A stretch of DNA of 64,000 nt, from the NCBI RefSeq assembly GCF_010367435.1, contig NZ_WJWY01000002.1:36241-100240 (forward strand), read 5' to 3'. The position numbers were made by a program, and so were the translations under genes. This stretch comes from Fusobacterium sp. IOR10. GTDB lineage: Bacteria > Fusobacteriota > Fusobacteriia > Fusobacteriales > Fusobacteriaceae. The notes beneath the pieces were generated by a model. It saw only the letters and a program-made list of their open reading frames with translations, ran no database searches and was not told the DNA's origin. Shown in pieces: positions 46,801 to 55,300 of this stretch (position 1 is the stretch's first letter; every line of letters starts with the position of its first letter).

Positions 46801-49105
46801 AAATAGGATAAAATTGTGTTATGATAAAAATCAAGATTGGTATATGTGTGAAAAATGTTCAGGGGTATTTCCAAAAAAAATTTTAGGCAGATGTGCTCAT
46901 TGCGGATCTGAAAAAATTGAGAAAATAAAAGAAAAAGAATTTAGCAAATATAATTTTTGGAGAAAACCAGTAATAGATTATTGTGAGAATAATCCAAAAA
47001 AATTAATAACTAGCATAAATACAGAAGAACATACAGCTCAATTATCTCACAAGGATCAAAGAGAAAAAACATGGTCAACTACTGAAAATTATGAAATGAG
47101 ATTTCAAGATGTTCAAATAGATGATGAGATGCCAGTGGATGTTTTAAGTTGTACAACTACTATGGAAGTAGGGATTGATATAGGATCTTTGACGGCTATT
47201 GGTTTGAGAAATATCCCACCAAGAAGAGAGAACTATCAGCAAAGGGCAGGTAGAGCAGGTAGAAGAAGTTCTGCTATTTCAACTATAGTTACTTTTGCAG
47301 AAAGTGGACCATACGATAACTATTATTTTAAGTATCCAAAAGAAATAATTTCAGGAAAGGTAAATGATCCTTGGATAGATACAGAAAATTTAAAATTAGC
47401 TATAAGACATATAAATATGGTTATTTTTTCAGAATATTTATCTAAAATAAATAAAAGTATGGATGATATTCCTATTTCAAAATTTTATAGTGACTATTAT
47501 TTAGAATTTTCTAATTTTTTAACAGCTTTTGAAATTAAAAGTGAAAAGAAAAAAGTGTTAATTCCTAGAAAACTTGATTCAAAATTAAATTTAGAAACTT
47601 TAAAATATAATTTAAAAGAAAAGTTAGAAAAAATAAAAAAAGTTCCAAGAATAGAAAATGAAGGAAAAGTAAAAGGAAAATCTTTATTAGATATATTATT
47701 TGAAGAAAGTATATTACCAACATATTCTTTTCCTAAAAATGTAGTGGGATTTTATATAGAAGATAAAACTGGCAGTAAAATAATCCAAAAACCTGAGCGT
47801 TCTTTAGATATGGCAATAAGTGAATATGCTCCTGGAAGAGTAATTGTAGTAGATAAAAAAACATATAAATCAGGGGGAATATATAATAACTATTCAAAAT
47901 ATGTTAAAGGTTATTGTGATAATCCAGCCAAACAATTTTTTAATAATGAAGATTATTTAAAGGAGCTTTATTATTGTGAAGATTATTCTTGTGGATGGTT
48001 TGGATTAGAGCCGCCAAAAGGAAATGTATGTCCTTTTTGTGGAGAAAGTGTAAAAACTCATAGTTTATTAAAGCCTTGGGGATTTGCACCTTTAAATGGA
48101 GAGAGTATTAAAGAATCTCAAGCTGAAAATGTAGTTTCTTATGCAGAAGAACCTTGTTATTCATTAACCCCTGAAAAAGATGATTTTAAAAGTTTAAATT
48201 TTGAAAATATAAGAGTTGCTAAAAGACCAGATCAACCTTTAATTATATTGAATAAAGGTAAAAATTTAAAGGGATTTAATGTATGTAAAGATTGTGGAGC
48301 TGCTGTTCCAGGAGATGAAGAGTTTTATAAAGTAAAGAAACCTTTCAAAACAAAATTTAATAAATCATGCAATCATAGCAATTTTCAGAATGTATATTTA
48401 GGTCATAAATTTATGACTGATATGGTTGTATTTGAATTTAAAGTGGATAAGAGTATTATAAATTGTAAAGTAGAAAAAAATGGTGATCAGTGGCTTAAAA
48501 ATTCAGCAATAACATTAGCTGAAGCAGTTATTCTTGCAGGAGCAAGAATATTAGGTGTTGAATTTAATGAGATTAAGAGTGGGAATAGAGTTAGAAACAA
48601 AGGGGATTTTGCTTTTATAGATATATTTTTATTTGATAGCTTATCTAGTGGAGCTGGGTATAGTTCTCAATTATTTAATTTGTCGGAAGAATTGTTTAAT
48701 GAAGTTGAAAAATTGTTATCAGAGTGTACATGTAGTAAATCATGTCATAATTGCTTGGAACATTTTTGGAATCAAAATGTACAAAATAAACTTGATAGAT
48801 ATTCTGGATTAGATTTATTAAGATGGGGGAAAACAGGTTTTGTTAAGAAAAAATTAGATTTTAATATTCAAAGAGAAATATTTAAACCTTTAGAAAAATT
48901 ATTAAATTTAGATAATTATGAAATTTTTTATGAAAATGAAAAGATAAAAATAAAGAAATTAGATAAAACGATAATTGTATTAGTCTATCCAGTAATGTTA
49001 AATGAAAAGAGTATAAAAAAGAATGATAATACAATTTTGTTATCTGATAATTTGATTAAGTATGCACTTCCAGAAGCCTTTAATAGGATCAAAAATATAT
49101 TATAA
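43862..49105 (+). CDS. Giant DEAH helicase with DUF1998-like C terminus (Druantia DruE-like)
   Basis: The 1747-residue protein is an SF2 helicase. Walker A TGTGSGKTE lies near 113-121, the DEAH box IIDEAHMYKGSSGGE near 319-333, motif III LTSAS follows, and motif V/VI MEVGIDIGSLTAIGLRNIPP then YQQRAGRAGRRS lie near 1098-1136. Five zinc-ribbon-like Cys pairs are visible (CSNPNCG...CPKCG, CPKCG, CEKC...CAHCG, CEDYSCG...CPFCG, CKDCG). The C terminus has the DUF1998 pattern SSGAGYSSQLF and CTCSKSCHNCLEHFWNQ near 1621-1640. Size and layout match DruE-type helicases of Druantia better than DISARM DrmA, which is shorter and comes with DrmB/DrmC, absent here. It ends at a repeat copy. Confidence 0.85.
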   Translation: MNYGIENTHSALKNKLVDYITSQYLGENRLLLKACKKEINKPGVLFQKPFIEANPAYETKKNGIRESKSIPQEVKNILLDMMDKRLGVFENPFSHQIEALESFYKKKDLFITTGTGSGKTECFMWPMISSIVLEAKKNPNSWEQKGVRALMLYPMNALVSDQIGRLRKMIGDPEGKFREIFYKNIENKDLRIPTFGMYTGRTPYPGEDKESKSKELVKTMEKDLVERDEKIIKKLIDIGKYPSKINLKNFVNNLKLNNHITDENDAELITRQEMQKECPDILITNYSMLEYMLSRPIEKNIWEETKRWLNEDKNNQLLLIIDEAHMYKGSSGGEVSYLIRRLLSKLNISRKKIRVILTSASIPKDGIKKVEEFACDLTGEEIENNNFEIIYGKQEKINEKEGKELDFTKLLDFDIDRFQMEDFKKLLAINDFIKLGDINVKESFSNYSQAQVFLYDYLNDLKPMKKIMKLCRGNAVSFEELIKNIFKDDNKEVAERKLEILLSLAPLAKNKENQILFPARLHMMFRGLQGLYACSNPNCGNDSKLNLGEIFLSERKDICPKCGSKIYEVVNDRHCGALFLKGYMYFNGKYENFFWNKLGDQFDGNVKEVHMYVIPKESDIIGKKDIKIGWLNSLTGKFYENDNYKDEKGYLHVAYNTKEYKGKPNIKTFYNCPKCGRSHLNISDFFTKGNEAFYNVTAEQLRIQSANIFDEEKLKRFPNAGRKVLLFSDSRQRAAKLAKDLTRAADDDAVRKIMVLAVKKLNEWAEKNDEEPNIDLLYIPFLEIAYNNNLQLFYGEEKERFKEDLKSIGNKIRRAKRKKRSLKYKDIKGDIDNPPGLYYEQLLKLLCNSYHSLSDIGLCWVEPCEEADNFEEFEEIEEIIEKKEINLAMEEFIDLFSAWANYIMKDSYSLGEKIDNEIRRNIRSFSFDKFGVSKSDFKLPKYLIKILEIERNFLDKDFKKLKEMFFIFLKKGEKDYYLKLNRIKLCYDKNQDWYMCEKCSGVFPKKILGRCAHCGSEKIEKIKEKEFSKYNFWRKPVIDYCENNPKKLITSINTEEHTAQLSHKDQREKTWSTTENYEMRFQDVQIDDEMPVDVLSCTTTMEVGIDIGSLTAIGLRNIPPRRENYQQRAGRAGRRSSAISTIVTFAESGPYDNYYFKYPKEIISGKVNDPWIDTENLKLAIRHINMVIFSEYLSKINKSMDDIPISKFYSDYYLEFSNFLTAFEIKSEKKKVLIPRKLDSKLNLETLKYNLKEKLEKIKKVPRIENEGKVKGKSLLDILFEESILPTYSFPKNVVGFYIEDKTGSKIIQKPERSLDMAISEYAPGRVIVVDKKTYKSGGIYNNYSKYVKGYCDNPAKQFFNNEDYLKELYYCEDYSCGWFGLEPPKGNVCPFCGESVKTHSLLKPWGFAPLNGESIKESQAENVVSYAEEPCYSLTPEKDDFKSLNFENIRVAKRPDQPLIILNKGKNLKGFNVCKDCGAAVPGDEEFYKVKKPFKTKFNKSCNHSNFQNVYLGHKFMTDMVVFEFKVDKSIINCKVEKNGDQWLKNSAITLAEAVILAGARILGVEFNEIKSGNRVRNKGDFAFIDIFLFDSLSSGAGYSSQLFNLSEELFNEVEKLLSECTCSKSCHNCLEHFWNQNVQNKLDRYSGLDLLRWGKTGFVKKKLDFNIQREIFKPLEKLLNLDNYEIFYENEKIKIKKLDKTIIVLVYPVMLNEKSIKKNDNTILLSDNLIKYALPEAFNRIKNIL

Positions 49106-49130
49106 ATTCCATGAAATTCAGGAAAGAACA
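49103..49130 (+). repeat. Island boundary repeat, copy 4 (end of unit 2 and of the island)
   Basis: Identical over 28 bases to copy 3 (39449-39476); it begins with the TAA stop of the helicase gene. Only the short form is present: no leader mini-ORF or terminator follows, and glpQ comes next. Confidence 0.92.
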
Positions 49131-49278
49131 GCCAAAAACTTTTGTCAAGTTATAGGCTAAATATGTGCTTTAATGAATCTTTTAATTTTATTTCAGTGTA
49201 AAAAGTACTAAAATACTTGATATTTTACAAATAAAGGGGTAAGATTATGGGTGGAGTTAATAAAATAGGAGGGGAAAT

Positions 49279-50364
49279 ATGAAACTTAAAAAAACATTAT
49301 TAGTTTTAGCACTATTTAGTAGTATTGGAGTAATTGCAAATGCAGTGACAGCATCTAGTGGGAAAGAAAATGATAGAATTATTATAGCTCATAGAGGTGC
49401 CTCAGGATATTTACCAGAACATACTCTAGAATCAAAGGCATTAGCCTTTGCCCAAGGAGCAGATTATTTAGAACAAGATTTAGCTATGACAAAGGATGAT
49501 AGATTAGTTGTTATTCATGATCATTTTTTAGATGGATTAACAGATGTAGCTAAAAAATTTCCAGATAGAGCAAGGGAAGATGGACGTTATTATGTTGTTG
49601 ATTTTACCTTAGCAGAAATTGAAACACTTGAAATGACAGAAAACTTTAAAACTGTAGATGGAAAACAAGTACAAGTATATCCAAATAGATTCCCAATGTG
49701 GAAATCCCATTTTAGAATCCATACTTTTGAAGATGAATTGGAATTTATTCAAGGATTGGAAAAATCAACAGGAAAAACTGTAGGGATTTATCCAGAAATA
49801 AAAGCTCCTTGGTTCCACCATCAAAATGGAAAGGATATTGCAAAGGCAACTTTAGAAGTATTAAAAAAATATGGTTATACAACTAAAGATAGCCCTGTTT
49901 ATTTCCAAACATTTGATTACAATGAATTAAAACGTGTGAAAACAGAATTATTACCTGAAATGGGAATGGACTTAAAATTAGTTCAATTAGTTGCCTATAC
50001 TGATTGGCATGAAACAGAGGAACAAAATGCAAAGGGTGAATGGGTAAATTATGATTATGACTGGATGTTTAAAAAAGGTGCAATGAAAGAAATATCTAAA
50101 TATGCAGATGGAATTGGACCAGGATGGTATATGATGATAGATGAAGATAATTCAACTAAGGGTAATGTAAAATTAACTCCAATGGCTGGATATATAGAAG
50201 TTTCAGGAATGGAATGTCATCCTTATACAGTAAGAAAGGATGCATTACCAGATTTCTTTGATAATGTAAACCAAATGTATGAAACATTACTTTATAAAGC
50301 AAATGCAACAGGATTATTTACAGATTTCCCTGATTTAGGTGTTAAATACGTAGAAAGCAAATAG
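49279..50364 (+). CDS. glpQ: Secreted glycerophosphodiester phosphodiesterase (GlpQ/protein D type)
   Basis: The 361-residue enzyme has a classical signal peptide (KKTLLVLALFSSIGVIANAV, probable cleavage near Ala22-Ala25) with no lipobox. The catalytic GDPD core is present: IIIAHRGASGYLPEHTLES with His38 and Arg39, YLEQDLAMTKDDRLVVIHDH with Glu65, Asp67 and His80. It hydrolyses glycerophosphodiesters outside the membrane to glycerol-3-phosphate and an alcohol. AGGAGGGG precedes the ATG. It stands alone, with a palindromic terminator after it, and marks the start of ordinary chromosome to the right of the defence island. Confidence 0.93.
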   Translation: MKLKKTLLVLALFSSIGVIANAVTASSGKENDRIIIAHRGASGYLPEHTLESKALAFAQGADYLEQDLAMTKDDRLVVIHDHFLDGLTDVAKKFPDRAREDGRYYVVDFTLAEIETLEMTENFKTVDGKQVQVYPNRFPMWKSHFRIHTFEDELEFIQGLEKSTGKTVGIYPEIKAPWFHHQNGKDIAKATLEVLKKYGYTTKDSPVYFQTFDYNELKRVKTELLPEMGMDLKLVQLVAYTDWHETEEQNAKGEWVNYDYDWMFKKGAMKEISKYADGIGPGWYMMIDEDNSTKGNVKLTPMAGYIEVSGMECHPYTVRKDALPDFFDNVNQMYETLLYKANATGLFTDFPDLGVKYVESK

Positions 50365-50374
50365 AAATATTAAT

Positions 50375-50408
50375 AAAGGTATATGCTAATTAGCATATAC
50401 CTTTTATT
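50375..50408 (+). terminator. Palindromic terminator after glpQ
   Basis: A 30-base perfect palindrome (AAAGGTATATGCTAA and its complement, 50375-50404) ending in T. Confidence 0.85.
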
Positions 50409-50493
50409 ATCCATACAAGTATGTTTTAGCAGAATAAATATAGAAAATAAAGTAAAAATAATAGAATAACATTCATATGAAGCAGAATATTAA

Positions 50494-50611
50494 ATTCCAA
50501 TTGAATCTAAAATTATTGCAGTGGCAGATTCCTTTGATGCAATGACTTCAAAAAGACCTTATATTTCAAACCCATTATCTTTAGAACAAGCAATTGTTGA
50601 GTTACAAAAAT
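50494..50611 (+). pseudogene. HD-GYP domain remnant
   Basis: The 365-base gap after glpQ contains a decayed fragment whose best frame reads IPIESKIIAVADSFDAMTSK then RPYISNPLSLEQAIVELQKY. This is the C-terminal signature of HD-GYP cyclic-di-GMP phosphodiesterases (V-A-D-x-F-D-A-M-T). Stops at 50491-50493 and further upstream, a frame change after 50611 and the lack of a start show it is non-functional. The rest of the gap shows nothing else recognisable. Confidence 0.8.
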
Positions 50612-50729
50612 ACAATTTGATAAGGCAATTGTTTATGTATTTGTCAATAAGGTATTAAGGCTGATTAATAGGGAACTTTAATTTTTTGAATTTAATTATT
50701 TTTTAATATAAAAATAGGAGGGATTATTT

Positions 50730-51134
50730 ATGTTTACAAATTTATTATTAGAAGAGGAAAAAAGTGTGTTTTTAAAATTATTAGTGTATCTTTCAAAAAT
50801 TGATAATGAGCTTTCTACAAACGAGGTAAATTTTATAAAAAAAGCAGGTCATGATATAGGTATTGAAGTAGATAACAATATCTTTGACTTAAAAGTTGGA
50901 AAATTAGAAGATTTATTATTTCAATTTAAAAGTAAAAGATCTAAAAAAATATTATTAATTGAATTAATTAATATTGCTTTAGCAGATAATAATTATAGTG
51001 TTGAAGAAAGAGGTGGGATACTTGAAATCTCTAGAATATTAGAAATTTCAAAAAATGAAGTTATAAATATTGAAAATTGGGTAGTAGAAGGAAACAAATG
51101 GATTTCTAAAGGAAGTAAAATAATATTAGATTAA
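50730..51134 (+). CDS. TerB-like helical protein
   Basis: The 134-residue protein has the TerB fold pattern: EEEKSVFLKLLVYLSKIDNELSTNEVNFIK followed by LLIELINIALADNNYSVEERGGILEISRIL, i.e. two helical hairpins with acidic residues (D-x-E and D-x-x-x-x-x-E-E) that bind metal in TerB. TerB-like domains are common in phage-defence and stress systems near membranes. AGGAGGG precedes the ATG. It is followed after ten bases by an LRAT-like protein with which it must be co-expressed. Confidence 0.7.
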   Translation: MFTNLLLEEEKSVFLKLLVYLSKIDNELSTNEVNFIKKAGHDIGIEVDNNIFDLKVGKLEDLLFQFKSKRSKKILLIELINIALADNNYSVEERGGILEISRILEISKNEVINIENWVVEGNKWISKGSKIILD

Positions 51135-51144
51135 GGAGGGAAAA

Positions 51145-51978
51145 ATGGCTAGAGGAGATCATGTAAAAGTAAGTAGATGTTTAGGAGCATACTATCATCA
51201 TGGTATAGATGTTGGAAATGGCAAAATTATTCATTATACAGGAGAGCCAGGGAAAAAAATAAATGCGTCTATAGAAATAACTTCTATTAATGAATTTTTA
51301 AATGGTGGGAAGCTTGAAATAGTAAAATATTCAAAGTGTTTAAGTGAAACTGAGACAATATCGAGAGCATTTGAATTAATTGGAGAAAAAAATTATAATT
51401 TGTTTTTTAATAATTGTGAACATTTTGCAAATTATTGTAAAGTAGGAGAAACTAAAAGTGAACAAGTTAATAATATGAAATATGGTACAGGTACAGCAGC
51501 AAGTACGGTGATGAGCACAACTGCAGGAATAGGAGCAGTAGCTAGTGTGGGAACAGTTGGCGGCTTGAGTGGAGCTGGAGTTATGTCTGGTTTAGCAGCA
51601 ATAGGACCAGGAGGAGTAGTGGGAGGGATAGCTACATTATCAGCAGCTCCAGCAATAGCAGCAAATATTGCAATGAACAAAATATTGAATGATAATGATA
51701 CCTTAACAATGGAAGAAAGAGATGCGAGAAAAGTAGGAAGAACAGCAGCTAAAGTAGGAACAGTAGCAGTAGCTGGCGGTAGTGTAGCAGCCATTTCATC
51801 TGCAGGAACAGTAGCAGGTTTAAGTGGAGCTGGTATTACTAGTGGTTTAGCAGCAATAGGGGGAACAGTAGGTGGAGGAATGGTAGCTGGAACAGCAATA
51901 GCGGTAGCAGCTCCAGCGGTAGCGGCTGTAGCAGTGGGTACTTGTATTTATAAAGCTTTTAAATGGTTAAGCAATTAA
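51145..51978 (+). CDS. LRAT-like (NlpC/P60 superfamily) acyltransferase/hydrolase with glycine-zipper tail
   Basis: The 277-residue protein has an N-terminal LRAT domain: GDHVKVSRCLGAYYHHGIDV and KIIHYTG with His19 and His30, then FFNNCEHFANYCKVG with the nucleophile Cys91 in the NCEHF motif. LRAT-like enzymes transfer or hydrolyse acyl chains of phospholipids. Residues 110-277 are extremely Gly/Ala-rich with two hydrophobic blocks (AGIGAVASVGTVGGLSGAGV and AGTVAGLSGAGITSGLAAIG), nearly a duplicate of each other, which should insert in a membrane. Coupled to a TerB-like gene. A membrane-attacking effector in a conflict system is plausible; a lipid-modifying housekeeping role is the alternative. 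Confidence 0.72.
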   Translation: MARGDHVKVSRCLGAYYHHGIDVGNGKIIHYTGEPGKKINASIEITSINEFLNGGKLEIVKYSKCLSETETISRAFELIGEKNYNLFFNNCEHFANYCKVGETKSEQVNNMKYGTGTAASTVMSTTAGIGAVASVGTVGGLSGAGVMSGLAAIGPGGVVGGIATLSAAPAIAANIAMNKILNDNDTLTMEERDARKVGRTAAKVGTVAVAGGSVAAISSAGTVAGLSGAGITSGLAAIGGTVGGGMVAGTAIAVAAPAVAAVAVGTCIYKAFKWLSN

Positions 51979-52092
51979 AATAAGATTTTTTAGCAAACAA
52001 ACTATAAAAATAATATAAAGTTCCTTATTAATTTTAATTAATGTTAGAGTATAATAATTGTAGGTAAATTATCAATAAATAAAAAAAATAAT

Positions 52093-52168
52093 ATTTTTGT
52101 TCCTTCAGCTTTACGCTGAAGGAATTTTTGTTTCTGTTAAATCACTATAAATACAATTTTTTTTCTTA
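52093..52168 (+). repeat. Dispersed hairpin repeat, copy A
   Basis: In the 324-base gap after the LRAT gene, TTCCTTCAGC (52099-52108) and GCTGAAGGAA (52114-52123) form a perfect 10-bp stem. The whole 76-base stretch, including about 45 bases downstream of the hairpin, closely matches 63925-64000. The hairpin plus T run can act as a terminator, but the conserved flank says it is a repeated element. Confidence 0.8.
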
Positions 52169-52233
52169 AATGTTAAAAGCTTCTGTATCCAAATGCGAGT
52201 CTCTTAATAACTTTTTTTTATTTATTTGAAAAT

Positions 52234-52262
52234 TTGACATGGAGGAAAATAAGATGTAATAT
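52234..52262 (+). promoter_or_regulatory. Promoter of the DUF445 gene
   Basis: TTGACA (52234-52239), 17 bases, TAATAT (52257-52262), 40 bases before the ATG at 52303. Confidence 0.7.
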
Positions 52263-52302
52263 TAAAATGTTTAAGAATACTATTTGAAGGAAGGACGTTA
52301 TA

Positions 52303-55300
52303 ATGGAGAAAATTTTGCTACAAATTATATCAGGAGCAGCAGCAGCAGGATATATTACAAATGATATAGCTATTCAAATGTTATTCAAAAAATATTTTGG
52401 TAAATTTGGTGGGGTTATTGTTAGAACTAGAGATAGTTTTGAAAAAAATGTCAGTGAACTAGTGGAAGATGAAGTTATCAATCATGAAACTTTAAAAAAA
52501 GAAATAGATTCCCTTGAATTTAGAAAAGAATTACTTAATGTAGTTTCTGATTTTTATACAGTTAGTTTAAAAGAAAAATGTGGGGATAAAACCTTTGCAC
52601 ATATAAAAAATTATGATGAAAGTAAGGATGTTATAGTTGAAACTTTTAAAAATGAATCAAAGGCATTATTTGATCAAATTATAAGTAGTGGAACTTCTAG
52701 TATATATGTAAATAACTTAATTGATGAAAAGGGAAAAGAAATAATAGCAACTAATGTATATGATCTTGCCTATGAAGTTCTTAGGGACAAGGAGTATATA
52801 TATAAGTTTTATAATAAATTAATAGAAGAACACAGTGAAAAAAAACTTTCAGATCTTGTAACATCAAAGGCATTTAACTTATTTGAAGCTGAAATTTTAA
52901 AAAATATAGATGGACTAGGGGAAAGGATACTTAAGGGTTATTCTGGTAAATTACAAAATACCTGTGAAAGTATATATGAGACTTTGGACCTAGCTGAAAT
53001 TATAGAAGATTTCACAAGGAATATTCAAGATAAATCCCTATTGGATATACTTGGAAAAGAAAAGTCATTTATCTTAATAGAAGAGGTTAAAAATGATTTT
53101 GTGGAATTTATAAAGTCAGAAGAGGGAAAAAAAATTCTAAATAGTATATCCACTATGATTATAGAGATACTAAAGGAACAAAAAATAAGCTTAAGTGATA
53201 TGTTAGATACAAGTATGAAATCAAAAATAGATAAGTTTTTTATAGAACAATTACCTAGTATAATTACTGAAATTATTTCTTGGATTAGAGAAAATAAAGA
53301 AAATTTTGAGATAGGCATAGAAGAATCAGTGGATGAGGTTATCTCCCAGTATGGGGTAGTTAAGGAGACTATATTAAAATTTATAAGAAATGTATTTATG
53401 GAAGACATAGCTAAGAAATACGCTATTATTAATAAGGGAATAGACTATTTAGAAAAGTATAAGGATGATAAAAAGTTAGGGGAAAAATTATCTGAAAAAG
53501 TTTTACAAATGTTTCAGGAAAAAAGTATTGGAGAGATAATATCAGAATTAGAAAAAAACAAGATAATATCTTCTAGTGGAATACAAGAGTTTTTAAAATT
53601 TAATATGGAAGAAATTATTAATAGGGTCCCAAGGGAAAATATTTTAACTTTGTTTAACATAAAAATTAGTAAGATGATTCCAAAGACTTTAGACATAAAT
53701 TCTTTATTGGAAGAAAAAATAAAAGCTGAAATAATAATAATAGTAAAAAACAATCTTGAAAGTGGTAAGTTTGAAAAACAATTAAAAGAAACAGTTAAAA
53801 ATGAAATATTTATATTAAAAGAGAAAAAGTTACGTGACCTTATAGGAAGTAACAAAACAGTAGAATTTCTTGGAAATTATTCTTTGGAAAAAATAAATGA
53901 TAATAAACTTAAATTAATAGAAAATTTAAAAAATCAAATAGATGAAAACTTTGGAAATAAGAAATTAAATGAAATATTACCATGTGAGAGCTTCAATGGA
54001 GCAAGGGAAAAGTTTAGAGATTTAGTGGGAACTAAATTAGAAGAGGGATTAAAGGATTTAAAGGGAACTATAATAAGTGATCTTGTGGATAATATTTCCA
54101 AATCTAAAGATATAGATGAAAAAACAGTGGATATATTTTTAAATATAATAGACAACAAACTAGAAGAAATGTTAAAGGGAAACATAAGTAAGGTAGTGGC
54201 TAACAATATACATAGCTTAGATAACAGAGATCTTAATAGTATGGTTAAGGACTTTATGGGTAGAGAGCTAAGGGCAATTAACATAGCAGGAGCTGGACTA
54301 GGTGGGTTAGTTGGATTAGGAGCAGGAAATTTATCTGGAAATCTAGAAGTTAATATATTACTATATTCAGCAATTGGAGTAATAACTAATTCCCTAGCCA
54401 TAGGAATGTTATTTAAACCATATAAACCTTTTATTGGAATTCAAGGTGTTATTCCTAAAAATAAACCAAGGTTTGCTAAGAATATGGCAAAGTTTGTAGA
54501 TGAGAGACTTCTTAATGAAAAGGTAGCTGGGGAAATGTTTCGTGATAAAAAAGAAAATATTTTAAAATTATTAAAGGATGAAATAAGTGAAAATAATTTT
54601 AAATTAGTGGAAGAATTATTTCTTAAAAATAGTGATTCTATATTTAATTTAAGTTATGAAATTATTAAATGCAAAGTACATGAGAATCAAAATAGCATAT
54701 ACAATAAAATAGGGGATTCAATTGGAAAAAATAAAATAGATACAATTTTTTCAAAGGATGTGGAAAATAAATTATCAAATTTAAAAATTAAAATTATTCA
54801 AGATATGGATGAAATTTTCTTTAATGAGATGCGTATAAAATTTAGGTCAAATAAAGCCTTAGGTGACATTATTCCAATAAAAGTTAAAAGTCATGTGAAT
54901 AATATGTTAGAAAATAAAATAGAAAAGTTTATTAGAACTAAAGGAATAGAAAATATTGAAAATACAAAGGTACTTAATTTCATATATGAGAGTTTAAATA
55001 AAAAAGATGAAATATTTCACAGGAAATTACTTGAGATAATAGGTAAGGATACTTCCCTTGGGAAAGATATTGGAAATTATATGAAACAATTATTAAATGA
55101 CGAGAACTTAAAAAAAAGTATAATGGATTCTATAAAAATTGGATTTTCTAAGGAATTTCCTAAAGACAAGAGAATGGATCAATTGTTTAATGGGAAATTA
55201 ATAGAGATAGTTTATAATAATAAAGAAAAATTTATTGAAACTTTTTATAATAAAATAGAGAACCTATTTAAAAATGAAAGACAGAACTTAATTAATACAA

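Noticed and set aside
43862..49105. DISARM (DrmA) assignment for the giant helicase
   Set aside because: The protein is longer than usual for DrmA, and no DrmB, PLD-type DrmC or DISARM methylase accompanies it.
49240..49282. 11-codon frame MGGVNKIGGEI before glpQ as a leader peptide
   Set aside because: It simply overlaps the glpQ ribosome site, has no convincing site of its own and no terminator.
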